Assembly (NCBI GenBank): GCA_002392275.1
Contig: DGGQ01000010.1
Location: 1 to 32,675, forward strand
Length of the DNA stretch: 32,675 nt
Reading direction: 5' to 3'
From: Treponema sp. UBA3870
GTDB taxonomy: Bacteria; Spirochaetota; Spirochaetia; Treponematales; Treponemataceae
Shown here: piece after piece, positions 1-9,197 of the stretch
How positions within the stretch are numbered: the stretch's first letter is position 1
Layout: each line of letters opens with the position of its first letter
Position numbers and translations under genes: made by a program
Notes under the pieces: generated by a model
Told to the model about the DNA's origin: nothing
Databases searched by the model: none
The model's input: only the letters and a program-made list of their open reading frames with translations

Positions 1-3000
1 CATACAGATAGTAACGATCAAATGGACAGACATTCTGTGAAGCATCTCTGTATGACCTTTCAGTTCCAGAATAATTTCCTTCAATATTTCTGAAACGGAT
101 TTTTGAATTTGTATTTCCGCTCCAAAGTTGTGAACTATAGGAATTATTCTTATCCTGCCACTCATAGATTTTATCAAAACTGAACCCATCATAAAGACTA
201 CGGACACAAGTTCCATTTGAATCCTTCACAAAAACTCGGCGGCCCATGCAGTCATATCCATATTCGGAAGCAGAATATACATCAGCGGCATAATCAGAAT
301 AGGAGCTTGCAACAACACGATTGTTCTGCGAATACTTCCATTCACTCTTTGCAAAATCCGATTTACGTGAAAGCATATTTCCATTTGCGTCATAGGAAAT
401 TGTTACAGGCGAAGGACCTAGTATTTTCACCAAACGGTTTTCCGCATCATACTCGTATTCCATTTTTCCAGCTGGAGTATTTTTTGAAATGCGATTTCCA
501 TTTGCATCATACGAATATGTTTCAACCCAAACTTCCTGAAGTCCATCAAGAGCGCATGAAGAAAGACCTATCTTGTTCAAAAGATTTTTTACAGATGCTT
601 TTGTCGATGAATCAACATTTGCAATTTCAAGAATCATCGAAGTGTATGCAGACTTTCCACATTCCTCAAGTTCAGATTTCGCCTCATCAAAATATGGCTG
701 CACAAACGGAAGACAAACCCTTGCAATTCTACCATGGTCATCGTATTCATAAGTTGAAAGATTTCCATCCTTGTCAAAATTGCATAGCACACGCCCATCT
801 TCACCATAAACAGTTCCCTCGGCAAAAACAATATTTCCAGCGCGGTCCTTCTGATATGTCAAAACCGGTCGTCCAATTTCGTCATACTCATAACAGATTT
901 TTGATGAAGAATTGTCGCAGGACTGCACCAGCTGTCCAAAATCATCATAATCAAAAGTTCTTTTAAAATCGCCCTGTCCAAGCGACTTTAGGATTCCATT
1001 TCCATAATACTCGTAGTCATAATTATGATTATTTGTCCTCATGGAAACCAGACGACCAAAATTGTCGTAGCTGTAATCAATTTTATTCTCTCCGTCAAAA
1101 ACGGTAGAAAGATTGTGCGAAGAATCAAAAGCATATCTCTGATTTCCAAAAGCATTTTCCATTTTTGAAATGGAGCCAAGTGGATCATAAACGATTTTTT
1201 CGATGTCACCATCCGCAAATGTTTTTACGATTGAATTGTCGTTTGCAGATTTTGTGACCGTCAATTTTTTTCCATTAAAATCTGTGTATATTGTGGAACC
1301 TTTCGTCCTGTTGATTGAGACAGTCCTCTTTTTACCAAGTCTGTCAGTTACGGAAATAAGATTTCCATAAGCATCGTACTCGTTGGTTCTGGCATTTCCC
1401 TTTGCGTCGATTATTTTTTCAACCCGAAAATCTTTTGAGTATTCGAAAGACCGAACTGTCTTTCCAGCCTCAGAGATTTTTACCAGATTTCCAGATTTAT
1501 CGTACTCATATTTTCGCTCTGTTTTGACACGTCCTTTTTCCGAAACAAGATTTCCACACACATCATAAGAATATTCAGCAATAGTTCCAACATTGTCAAA
1601 AACCTTTAAAAGATTTTCTCCAGCATCATAACAATACTTGGTAAATCTTTCGCCAATTTTAATTGAGGAAATTTTGTTGAATACGTTATAAGAAATTTCA
1701 ACCGGGACATTTCCATTTTTGATTGATATGCAGTTGCCATTTTCATCATAGTTGTATTTTGCTCCAGTCGCAAAATCCTCGGACAAATTTCCCCATGCAT
1801 CTATTTTGTTTTCAAGATGCACATTTCCAATATCCTGTGAAACAATATTATTCCGCCTATCGATGGAAATGTTTTTTTCATAAACAGTTTTCCCGCTTGC
1901 ATCAACAATTTTTTGAGCAATTTCCACTCCCATGGAATCATAGACGGTTGAAATATTGTAGAGCGCAGATTTTTTTGTCACAGTTGTAAGACCATTTTTC
2001 TCCGAATACTCGTATTCATTTTTTTCACCATTGATATACTTTTCCGATTTCAGTTTACCGTTCTCATCGTAAATATAGTCCACAACTTTTGAATATGAGT
2101 CTGAGATTTTGTTAATCTGTCCACTTGCGTTGTCCCATTCATAATCAACTTGACCACCGTATGCGCCTGTCTCATTTTTCAAAAAACCAGCCGCAGAATA
2201 TACTGAAGAAACGGGGCGTCCCAATGGATCAATTATTTTTTCAACTGACCCATAGGCATTGAATCTGACTGTCGTAGAATTTCCAAGAGCGTCCGTGATG
2301 GTCATAATCTTTTTTCCATCTGAATAGGAAACATCATAAAGTTTTTCATAGGACTTTCCAAACTCTTTTCCAGACGAATCAACAAAGTTAACTTTTATTT
2401 TGGAAACATTATCCTTTTTGTAAGTATAAGTTCGTTTCACACCTGCGGCATCCAATTCAACCGCCTCACCCTGATTCCAATCAATCAGAGCTTTCACTTT
2501 TCCAGATGGATAATAGTCAAGCGTCCTTGTAAGATGAATATTTTTTTCAGCTAGCTCCGAATTCTTTCCGCAGCCAACCTTTATTGAAGATAAAAGATGC
2601 CGAGAATCATACCCATACTCATAGATTCTTGTCTCGCCAGATACCAAATCTATCTGAGTTTTTTTGATTAAATCCTTGCGACTATTGTACTCATTTTTTT
2701 CAAAAAGATTCCCCGGAAGAACTGCTGTTTGAATTTTATTGTCATCAGTATAACTGAAAGTCCATGAGTAACCGTCCTTTGTCTCATACGCAACAATTCT
2801 GTCACGTGAATCATAACGGTAAACACCATGATTGTCGGCAATCAAAAGACCGTTGCTATCGTAAACATAGTCTTCATTTTTATTGATTCCCTTTGCATGA
2901 ACAACACGACCAGCAGAATCCCTTGTGTAAGACTGAATCAAAACTCCGTCACGCTTAATTTTTTCAAGACCGCCATTTTCAGAATACAAAAATTCCGTTG

Positions 3001-5053
3001 TTACACCATCGCGATTCTTGTATGAAGAAAGCAAGTTGTATGGCTGGGTATAAGTCCAGTTCTCGCTAGTCCCGTCATCATATTTTGCACTGATTAAATT
3101 TCTATACTCATCATAGTTGTATGAAACTTTTTTATACGGATCCGACAGAGTTTCAACAAGTCCTCTTTCGTTATAGGTTCTATTTACAAAATAATCTTCG
3201 GAAACCTCCTCGTGCAAAATTTCATCATCCGAAAAATTATAGATATACTGATTTCCATCTGCGTCGGTGAAAATTGTTTTCCCTTTTTGCTCGTCGATTG
3301 AAAATCTTTCCTCAAAGCCTTCCTCATTTGTAACAGCAGAGACACGCTTTTTTCTATCTGAGCCATTTACACTGTAGTCGATTTTGATAAAAGTTCCATC
3401 CGGCTTTAGCATTTTCACCAAATCCAAACCAGAGTCATAGGTGTAGCCATAGACATCGCCATCCGAATCAACAAAAGAAATAAGCGAACCATTTCCATTA
3501 TACGAATAGGATACAGAAATAGATTTTCTCAAATCAGTGATTTTTGAAATGCGGTTGTCTTTCCATTCTACATCTACAACAGGAATATCATTTTTTAAAA
3601 TAGAATGAACACGGCGGACATTGTTATTGATTGAACTGAAGTATTCAAATTCAATCGATGATGAAAATCTGTCTTCAATTTTTACAAGCATTCCCCATTT
3701 GTCAAAATGTTTCAACGTGCCATCAATGTAATGGACAACAAATCCTCCGTCCTCATTTTCAACAAAGATTTTGCTGCCGACATTTTTGCTTACACCTTGA
3801 TAATTATTTTTTTCGCTCGAATATTCAAAACTGTAAACACTTCCATCCGAATCAACCATAATAAGATTATCTGGATTCAATTTATTTGCTGTATTTTCAA
3901 ATCCATGAGCAACATACTTATTTAAATCTGGATTTATATTTGCAGCATTTTCTATTTTTTCAATTTGATTTTTCAAATCAGAAATCTGCGTAGCAACATT
4001 CTTTGCTTCTTGAACAAACTCAGGATTAAGTCCAGTGCCTCTCAATGTTGAGCAAAGGGACTCATAATTGCTCTCATATTCGGAAAGCATATTTTTAAGT
4101 TTTGCACAATTTTCAACACCTGTTCCCCTGATGATTCTTGAATCAAAAACTGAGGCCCAATTTTTCCCAAGAGCACCGTTCGGGTAATCCTGCGATGTGT
4201 AAAACCTTGTGATTTCAAAAACCGAGCTTCCATAATCCAGAGTCAAATCCGTATCACTTGTGAAAAATTTTCCGGCGGTAATCATAACAGGATCCCCAAC
4301 TGTTTTTTCAGGAAACACTCTTTCCGAAACATTTTTTACGGCCGGCGAAGAATCTCTAACGAAGCTTGACTTAAATGTTTTTATATTGTCGCTTGACTCC
4401 GCAAGTAATTTCTTGTTACCGCTCCAAAATGCACTAATGTAGTTTTCTATTTGCGTCTTTAGATAAATAAGTTCCTCTTTTGTCGCATTTTGCAGCAATT
4501 CTGTTGTGCTTGGACCTGAACTCTGCGAACCGCTTCCAGAACTTGAACTTCCAGACGACGACGATGATGATGTTGTTGTTGAGCTTCCGCCTCCTGAATT
4601 CTGGTTTTCATTGCCTGTTGCAGAACTTCCGTTTTCTGATTCAATATTTGAACCATTGTTCGTGCCAGTTCCATTGTTTGGCTTATTAGCTGTCTGCGTA
4701 CCGGAACTTGAGTTGCCACTAGAACTTGATGTATTTCCCGAACCTCCAGATGACGTTGAAGAACCAGAGCTTCCAGTTTTTCCACCCGAACTAGAATTGT
4801 TTGAAGAGCTGCTTCCAGAATTTGAACCTGCACCCGGACTTGTTGTCGAGCCAGAACTTGAGTTCCCTGTAGTACCAGAGTTCGTTGATCCACCACCAGA
4901 ACCAGAGGACGGTGTTGTAACAGTTGAACATCCTCCACCATATTCATGGCTATCGGGTCCGCGATATTCAGCAGACAGAGGAAGCAGGTTCGAACAAATA
5001 GAAATTCCTGCAACAAGGGATGTTAAAATTTTTTTGTTTTTACTTTTAATCAT
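1..5053 (-). CDS. Rhs/YD-repeat secreted protein, 3' end outside window
   Basis: An uninterrupted frame from ATG at 5053 to the window edge gives at least 1684 residues; the stop lies outside. GGGAGA sits 3 nt before the ATG. Residues 1-28 form a Sec signal peptide (cleavage probably LSA|EY). Residues about 43-183 are a Ser/Gly/Thr/Asn-rich linker. A DUF6531-like Rhs opening module follows near 253-305 (DPVMITAGKFF...EITRFYTSQ), then a helical, coiled-coil-like insert at about 311-380, then a long array of YD repeats such as YSYDANGNRISK and YEYDKSGNLVKI; I count about 18 clear ones. The last part visible (YDCMGRRVFVKDS...LYDGFSFDKIYEW) resembles the approach to an Rhs core, so any polymorphic C-terminal domain is beyond position 1. 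Rhs proteins form hollow beta-shells that carry toxins or adhesins. It follows the T2SS operon on the same strand, which makes it a candidate T2SS substrate (inference). Confidence 0.93.
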   Translation of the reverse strand, partial: MIKSKNKKILTSLVAGISICSNLLPLSAEYRGPDSHEYGGGCSTVTTPSSGSGGGSTNSGTTGNSSSGSTTSPGAGSNSGSSSSNNSSSGGKTGSSGSSTSSGGSGNTSSSSGNSSSGTQTANKPNNGTGTNNGSNIESENGSSATGNENQNSGGGSSTTTSSSSSSGSSSSGSGSQSSGPSTTELLQNATKEELIYLKTQIENYISAFWSGNKKLLAESSDNIKTFKSSFVRDSSPAVKNVSERVFPEKTVGDPVMITAGKFFTSDTDLTLDYGSSVFEITRFYTSQDYPNGALGKNWASVFDSRIIRGTGVENCAKLKNMLSEYESNYESLCSTLRGTGLNPEFVQEAKNVATQISDLKNQIEKIENAANINPDLNKYVAHGFENTANKLNPDNLIMVDSDGSVYSFEYSSEKNNYQGVSKNVGSKIFVENEDGGFVVHYIDGTLKHFDKWGMLVKIEDRFSSSIEFEYFSSINNNVRRVHSILKNDIPVVDVEWKDNRISKITDLRKSISVSYSYNGNGSLISFVDSDGDVYGYTYDSGLDLVKMLKPDGTFIKIDYSVNGSDRKKRVSAVTNEEGFEERFSIDEQKGKTIFTDADGNQYIYNFSDDEILHEEVSEDYFVNRTYNERGLVETLSDPYKKVSYNYDEYRNLISAKYDDGTSENWTYTQPYNLLSSYKNRDGVTTEFLYSENGGLEKIKRDGVLIQSYTRDSAGRVVHAKGINKNEDYVYDSNGLLIADNHGVYRYDSRDRIVAYETKDGYSWTFSYTDDNKIQTAVLPGNLFEKNEYNSRKDLIKKTQIDLVSGETRIYEYGYDSRHLLSSIKVGCGKNSELAEKNIHLTRTLDYYPSGKVKALIDWNQGEAVELDAAGVKRTYTYKKDNVSKIKVNFVDSSGKEFGKSYEKLYDVSYSDGKKIMTITDALGNSTTVRFNAYGSVEKIIDPLGRPVSSVYSAAGFLKNETGAYGGQVDYEWDNASGQINKISDSYSKVVDYIYDENGKLKSEKYINGEKNEYEYSEKNGLTTVTKKSALYNISTVYDSMGVEIAQKIVDASGKTVYEKNISIDRRNNIVSQDIGNVHLENKIDAWGNLSEDFATGAKYNYDENGNCISIKNGNVPVEISYNVFNKISSIKIGERFTKYCYDAGENLLKVFDNVGTIAEYSYDVCGNLVSEKGRVKTERKYEYDKSGNLVKISEAGKTVRSFEYSKDFRVEKIIDAKGNARTNEYDAYGNLISVTDRLGKKRTVSINRTKGSTIYTDFNGKKLTVTKSANDNSIVKTFADGDIEKIVYDPLGSISKMENAFGNQRYAFDSSHNLSTVFDGENKIDYSYDNFGRLVSMRTNNHNYDYEYYGNGILKSLGQGDFKRTFDYDDFGQLVQSCDNSSSKICYEYDEIGRPVLTYQKDRAGNIVFAEGTVYGEDGRVLCNFDKDGNLSTYEYDDHGRIARVCLPFVQPYFDEAKSELEECGKSAYTSMILEIANVDSSTKASVKNLLNKIGLSSCALDGLQEVWVETYSYDANGNRISKNTPAGKMEYEYDAENRLVKILGPSPVTISYDANGNMLSRKSDFAKSEWKYSQNNRVVASSYSDYAADVYSASEYGYDCMGRRVFVKDSNGTCVRSLYDGFSFDKIYEWQDKNNSYSSQLWSGNTNSKIRFRNIEGNYSGTERSYRDASQNVCPFDRYYLY
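4505..4927 (-). repeat. Ser/Gly-rich linker with trinucleotide microsatellites
   Basis: This stretch of the Rhs gene encodes almost only Ser, Gly, Thr and Asn. Around 4553-4581 the minus strand carries consecutive runs of ACA, TCA and TCG codons, about three to four of each. In-frame microsatellites like these can change length by slippage without breaking the frame, so the tether between the signal peptide and the Rhs shell may vary between strains (inference). Confidence 0.7.
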
Positions 5054-5081
5054 AATTCTCCCAAAAATTAGAATTAATGTC

Positions 5082-5097
5082 CAAGATTTTTATCTTG
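5082..5097. repeat. Perfect inverted repeat upstream of the Rhs gene
   Basis: CAAGAT-TTTT-ATCTTG, a 6-bp perfect stem with a 4-nt loop, lies 29 bp upstream of the Rhs start codon in the 200-bp gap after the clostripain gene. It could be an operator or a leader hairpin. The rest of the gap (5054-5253) shows another short hairpin (ACGGA/TCCGT) but no convincing promoter. Confidence 0.5.
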
Positions 5098-5253
5098 CCC
5101 ATATCCAAAGACGGAAAAATCCGTGTCCCAAAAAGTAAAAAATCGTGGCTAGACGGTAAAATCATATTCCCTAAAAATCCGTCTCTCGGGGACCGGGCAA
5201 AATCCACGGCCACAAAACTCTCTCATGTTCACAATTGTTTTTACGAAAAAAAA

Positions 5254-6621
5254 TTAAAAGTTGTAGTTCTCAAAAAGTCTGTCCAAAAGCGTACCATTTT
5301 TTTCAACAGTCAAAACATAGGCACTCGAATCTTTTACAAACGAACATTGATTTTTCAAATTTTTTCCTTTGCAATAGTATGGAGAAAAATCCATTATCAG
5401 GGCATTGGAATTATCAACAGAACAAAAATAAATACCAAGCGGAAGATTTTTATTTGCTCCAGAATAAAAAACAACACTCTTCTTTATCGCGGTCTCCAAA
5501 TTATTTTTATATGAAACCAAATTTTGATATTTTTTTACGAGCACATCCGCAAGTGACAGGATATTTACGTACACAGGATTATTTGATGATTCAAAACTCC
5601 TGAAACTTTCCGCCTTTGACAAAATCTCATTCCTAATTTCCACGCCATCGGTTTTTGATGAAACAAAGGATGCCGCACTGGACGCAAAACTGTCGAACGA
5701 AGAGAAAAGATTTTTTATTTCAGACAAATTGATTATGGAAAAATCTTTTTTCATATTGTCCGAAAGTTTTTCTGCAACACATTTTGCAGCACTCAAACCG
5801 TTTTCAGCCTCCCCAATTTCATTCGTAAAAACTTTTCTGTAGTCCAATCCAGATTCAACTTGAATTCCCTGAGAGCCGATAAAGTATTCTGCGACTTCAG
5901 AAAACTCATAAACCACTTCGAGTTCAGCAGCAAAACAAGTGTCGTAAGCCAAAAGGTCAATTTTTTTATCACCCATCCCATTTTTTATTGAGGAAGCCAC
6001 AACACAGTTTTCCATAAACGAGTCTGAACTATCATCCACCGCAACAGCACGTGTTTCATTTTTCTGGAGTGATGAATTCCTATATCCAGTTCCATGCCCC
6101 CAAACAAAAATTCCATAGTGCTCCGCTGGATAATAATTGACCACATTTTTCACAAATCCACGCAATGTCTCTGGATTGCCCATATCCAAAGATTTTTCAT
6201 TTTTTATACCAAGTCCCAAATCCGAACATGAAATCCGTTTTGAACAAATGGTATTGTTGATTCCATTTTTGTCTTTGCAGATTTCATACATCCTGGCTCC
6301 ACGCCATTCCTCCAAATCATTACTGTCCTTGAAATTATTCCGATCAAAAAGTACGATAACATTGATTTTTTCAGAATCAAAATCCGAAGCCTCCATTTCA
6401 TTAAAATCTTCAAGGGCGGCAGCCTCCAGATTATTGTCAGCAGCCATGTAGACCATAAAAGTCCAGTCCTTTTTTCGAGACACAAGATTCTTATTCATGT
6501 CCGAAGTAGCCACGGCATCCATATTTCCAAAAGTACATCCATTGAAAACAACAGAGACAGCCAGAACAATTTCAATCAAAATAAGACCTATTAGCCACAA
6601 GGGTTTGTTATTTTTTACCAT
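5254..6621 (-). CDS. Clostripain-family (C11) cysteine protease, lipoprotein
   Basis: 455 aa. It matches peptidase family C11 (clostripain): WTFMVYMAADNNLE near the N-terminus, the catalytic His in VWGHGTGYR (H176) and the catalytic Cys in LLAYDTCFAAELE (C229). C11 enzymes cleave after basic residues and often self-process. The N-terminus MVKNNKPLWLIGLILIEIVLA... ends in FNGC (C29), a spirochaete-type lipobox, so it is probably a lipid-anchored exported enzyme. I chose ATG 6621 because it overlaps the upstream stop by 7 bp, has GGAG 10 nt upstream and gives a clean signal peptide. An in-frame ATG at 6651 would add ten hydrophilic residues. It is the last gene of the tightly overlapping T2SS operon, so it may be a substrate or maturation protease of that system (inference). 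Confidence 0.88.
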   Translation of the reverse strand: MVKNNKPLWLIGLILIEIVLAVSVVFNGCTFGNMDAVATSDMNKNLVSRKKDWTFMVYMAADNNLEAAALEDFNEMEASDFDSEKINVIVLFDRNNFKDSNDLEEWRGARMYEICKDKNGINNTICSKRISCSDLGLGIKNEKSLDMGNPETLRGFVKNVVNYYPAEHYGIFVWGHGTGYRNSSLQKNETRAVAVDDSSDSFMENCVVASSIKNGMGDKKIDLLAYDTCFAAELEVVYEFSEVAEYFIGSQGIQVESGLDYRKVFTNEIGEAENGLSAAKCVAEKLSDNMKKDFSIINLSEIKNLFSSFDSFASSAASFVSSKTDGVEIRNEILSKAESFRSFESSNNPVYVNILSLADVLVKKYQNLVSYKNNLETAIKKSVVFYSGANKNLPLGIYFCSVDNSNALIMDFSPYYCKGKNLKNQCSFVKDSSAYVLTVEKNGTLLDRLFENYNF

Positions 6622-7067
6622 CCCGAACTTACTCCAAGAGGATCCATCCAAACACTTCCATCCTCGTAATTTAATTTTGTAAAACGAACAAAATCCAGTT
6701 TGTATGATTCATCCAGATTTGTTCCCAACACTTTGTCCAGTGAAATAATTATTTCCGTTTCTTCTCCCGGCATGATTCCTAAGTCAACATATGAAGTTAC
6801 AATATTTTCAAGTCCACATGGATTTTCGGCAGAATCGAACAGAACAAAAGAAATTTCTCCGGACTCAATTGTTTTTTCAGAATTATTTACAACATCAATG
6901 TAAGCTCCCGCCAATCTGTGAAGTCCCTCCTCTTTTCCTACCACAACATATTTATTGCTTACAGTGTACGGACTCCAGACAGAAAGTGAAAAATTACATG
7001 ACGCACATAAAACAATAAAACCGGCAACAAAAGCACTGGTGCAGATTTTTATTTTCCTAGATTCCAC
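6615..7067 (-). CDS. Small lipoprotein of unknown function
   Basis: 150 aa, GTG start preceded by GGGGGAG with a 4-nt spacer. The first 24 residues are a lipoprotein signal ending in LCASC, so the mature protein starts at C24. The remainder reads as a compact beta-sandwich-like domain (YIDVVNNSEKTIESGEISFVLFD...PGEETEIIISLDKVL), similar in style to extracellular domains that describe accessory structural lipoproteins; I do not recognise a family. It overlaps the upstream lipoprotein gene by 19 bp and the clostripain start by 7 bp, so translation is probably coupled. No catalytic motif is seen. Confidence 0.8.
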   Translation of the reverse strand: MESRKIKICTSAFVAGFIVLCASCNFSLSVWSPYTVSNKYVVVGKEEGLHRLAGAYIDVVNNSEKTIESGEISFVLFDSAENPCGLENIVTSYVDLGIMPGEETEIIISLDKVLGTNLDESYKLDFVRFTKLNYEDGSVWMDPLGVSSGW

Positions 7068-7618
7068 AATGCTCCCCCTATTTTTTCATAGAATTTTTTC
7101 ACGCAAGAACTTTCATTCAGTGAAACATTTGATTCCCTGAAATATCTGTCCGCATTTTCGTAATTCCCAGTTTTGTAGGCAACAACACTTTTTAGGAACA
7201 AAGCATTTTCGTTTTCACCATACCGATTTTCCAAATCCTCAATCAAAGCTGATACGGAATCAAAATCTCCGTCCTTCAAAGATTTTTCTATCTCCGCATA
7301 AATCCATCCGATACTGTGAATTTGATATACATAAAGTTTTGTAGCATCGATATAAGGCTCGCAAAATTTTTTGCGCTCCCAACCAGACTTTGAAACCTCG
7401 AATTCAAAATCTTTTTTGATTGGAACATCGACTTCAAAAAATCCATTTGCGTTAGTTCTGCATACCATTTTTTTGTCAACAAATATTTCAAGACCTGCGA
7501 CAGGCTCATTTGAATCCCCGATAACCATTCCGTGCATCAACATAGAATGATTTTTAATTGTCGTGCATCCAGTCAGACACAGTGAAATAGTCAACAAAAC
7601 ATAAAAAACTTTTTTCAT
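7049..7618 (-). CDS. Lipoprotein with carboxypeptidase-regulatory-like domain
   Basis: 189 aa. The lipobox LTGC places the mature N-terminus at C18. Residues about 28-75 (HGMVIGDSNEPVAGLEIFVDKKMVCRTNANGFFEVDVPIKKDFEFEVSKSGW) look like a carboxypeptidase-regulatory/CNA-B-like beta-sandwich. The C-terminal half (about 105-185) is helical and TPR-like (SVSALIEDLENRYGENENALFLKSVVAYKTGNYENADRYFRES). Such a layout suits a periplasmic scaffold, for example a pilotin-like or assembly partner of the secretin; that role is inference from its position in the T2SS operon. Its ATG overlaps the upstream stop as ATGA. Confidence 0.82.
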   Translation of the reverse strand: MKKVFYVLLTISLCLTGCTTIKNHSMLMHGMVIGDSNEPVAGLEIFVDKKMVCRTNANGFFEVDVPIKKDFEFEVSKSGWERKKFCEPYIDATKLYVYQIHSIGWIYAEIEKSLKDGDFDSVSALIEDLENRYGENENALFLKSVVAYKTGNYENADRYFRESNVSLNESSCVKKFYEKIGGALWNLGK

Positions 7619-8835
7619 TCCTCAACCCCTTTTATTTTTCCATCCGCACCACGGTAATATGAAATGCGTTTTCCATTTTTCATTACAACATTTCCAATTT
7701 TTTCTCCATAGTTTTTTTCATTTTCTTTTGAAACGTTAGGCACAAGCGTTTTTTGGACCACATTTTTTACGGCAACTTTTTTTTCTACAGGGACAACGCT
7801 TTCATAATTTTTTTTCTCACAAAACAGATTCCAAAAATCCGCAAACAAAGAAACATCAGTTTTTCCTTCTGCATTTTCCTGTTCGCAGAAACTAAGATTC
7901 ACATTATGACTTTCAAGCCCCTGCACAATTTCCAAAGTTTCAATTTCAACATCCAACTCCTTTATCCCATCTACCAAAGCCAAAAACAGATTACAAAAAT
8001 CCTTGTCCCTAACGGAAATCTGAAAAAATCCACTCTCACAATTCTCGGAAACAATTGTTGATTTTTGGCCAAGGATTCCTCGCAGCCTAGACATTTTTTC
8101 CAAACCAATGCTTTTAAAAGATGTCTCATTTTTTTGCGGCACAGAAAAATTGACCGAAAACGACGGCATCTGATTTTTGTAAGATACTGGAGAAAAATGT
8201 TTGTCCACTTTTTCAGAAGCATCTGGCATTATGAAATCCAAGTTCTCAGGATAGATTTTTTTTAGCTCAAGGGAAACTTTTAATCCAAAATTATCCAGAG
8301 GAGAACTTTCTTTTGTATAAGAAAAACTTGTGATGAATCCATTCTCATCCGCAATCTTCAAGAACATTTTCTCCAGAAAATCATAGGACGAAATCTCCGC
8401 CTGTAAATCATTCTGAATCAAGTCCTCATCAAAAATCTGGAAATCCTTTTGCACAGGATTTTGTTTTGGTTTCGACTCATTTATAAAAAAATATGGAAGT
8501 ACAAGAAATGGAATCAACAAAGTTGCAAAACCTAATACAAAGTACCTTTTGTTTTCATCAAAAAATTTGTAATTCTTCACTCCCTCCAGAGCAATTCCAC
8601 TTTTTGATTTTCCCCTGTACTCCAAAAGTTTTATTTTATCCATCACAGCAACCACTGATTGCAGCTTTCCCTTATGAAGTTTAAGTCTTGAGTCAAAGCA
8701 ACATTGCTGAGAAAAACATGGATGATTTTTTTCAAGTTCCCTAGTTATAAATGCGTTTCTTTTTTTTCCACGCAGCCCCAACGGAATATTGAACGTATAG
8801 ATTTCATAGTCCGATTTTTTTACTGTCGCTTTCAT
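7615..8835 (-). CDS. Bitopic membrane protein of the T2SS operon (possible GspL/GspM analogue)
   Basis: 406 aa, no recognised family. Residues 1-95 are hydrophilic and basic (cytoplasmic side). One membrane helix lies at about 97-117 (YFVLGFATLLIPFLVLPYFFI). The remaining 290 residues would be periplasmic. The part around 225-330 (MSRLRGILGQKSTI...FFQISVRDKDFCNLFLALVDGIKELDVEIETLEIVQGLESHNVNLSF) has the alternating strand/helix pattern of PilO/GspM-type ferredoxin-like domains. The C-terminus is basic (KNGKRISYYRGADGKIKGVEE). The operon has no gene I recognise as gspL or gspM, so this protein is a reasonable candidate for the assembly-platform subunit (inference). It starts 11 bp after the preceding gene and ends in an ATGA overlap with the next. 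Confidence 0.8.
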   Translation of the reverse strand: MKATVKKSDYEIYTFNIPLGLRGKKRNAFITRELEKNHPCFSQQCCFDSRLKLHKGKLQSVVAVMDKIKLLEYRGKSKSGIALEGVKNYKFFDENKRYFVLGFATLLIPFLVLPYFFINESKPKQNPVQKDFQIFDEDLIQNDLQAEISSYDFLEKMFLKIADENGFITSFSYTKESSPLDNFGLKVSLELKKIYPENLDFIMPDASEKVDKHFSPVSYKNQMPSFSVNFSVPQKNETSFKSIGLEKMSRLRGILGQKSTIVSENCESGFFQISVRDKDFCNLFLALVDGIKELDVEIETLEIVQGLESHNVNLSFCEQENAEGKTDVSLFADFWNLFCEKKNYESVVPVEKKVAVKNVVQKTLVPNVSKENEKNYGEKIGNVVMKNGKRISYYRGADGKIKGVEE

Positions 8836-8846
8836 ATTACCCGTTT

Positions 8847-9197
8847 TTAGTTTTCATTTTTTGATTCATCAATAGAATATTTTACTGCAAGAGTTTTTCC
8901 ATTGAAGTTCCATTTTTCAAAATAGAAGTCACCAGATTTTGTGATTTCCAAGAAATCCAGCGGCCACATATCCATACACATTTTTTTCCAGTCAACCAAT
9001 GCAGATTTCAAATCTTCATCTTTTTTTTCGCTGCAAAGTTTTAAAAATCCCTCCGCAAGAAATTTGTCCCTGTCAAGTTCCGTTTTTAGTTCCTGTGTTT
9101 TGGTTGCGGTCTTGACAGTTGGAACAATTATCCCCACGGCCAGACTGGAAAAAACTGCAAACATTGCACAGCACACAATTACTTCAAAGATTTTCAA
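8847..9197 (-). CDS. Minor pseudopilin-like protein, TTG start, no leader
   Basis: 116 aa from TTG 9197, preceded by AGGA with a 5-nt spacer. The protein begins MKIFEVIVCCAMFAVFSSLAVGIIVPTVKTATKTQ, which looks like the helix of a mature type IV pseudopilin (FTLIEVIV...), with the key Glu exactly at position 5. There is no Gly/Phe cleavage site. A longer frame from ATG 9278 would add 27 residues but overlaps the preceding gene by 95 bp and still lacks a prepilin site. The C-terminal 75 residues (LDRDKFLAEGFLKLCSEKK...FYFEKWNFNGKTLAVKYSIDE) form a small alpha/beta domain as in GspH/GspI-like tips. Its place after gspG supports a minor pseudopilin role (inference). Confidence 0.72.
   Translation of the reverse strand: MKIFEVIVCCAMFAVFSSLAVGIIVPTVKTATKTQELKTELDRDKFLAEGFLKLCSEKKDEDLKSALVDWKKMCMDMWPLDFLEITKSGDFYFEKWNFNGKTLAVKYSIDESKNEN

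Noticed and set aside
217..966. 249-codon plus-strand frame rich in His and Gln
   Set aside because: It is antisense to the YD repeats of the Rhs gene; the periodic codons of the repeats keep it open by chance. No ribosome site or family.
4459..5138. Open frames on both strands in the Ser/Gly linker region, one with an Asp run
   Set aside because: They are out-of-frame readings of the trinucleotide-rich linker of the Rhs gene, which is continuous from a good start through this region.
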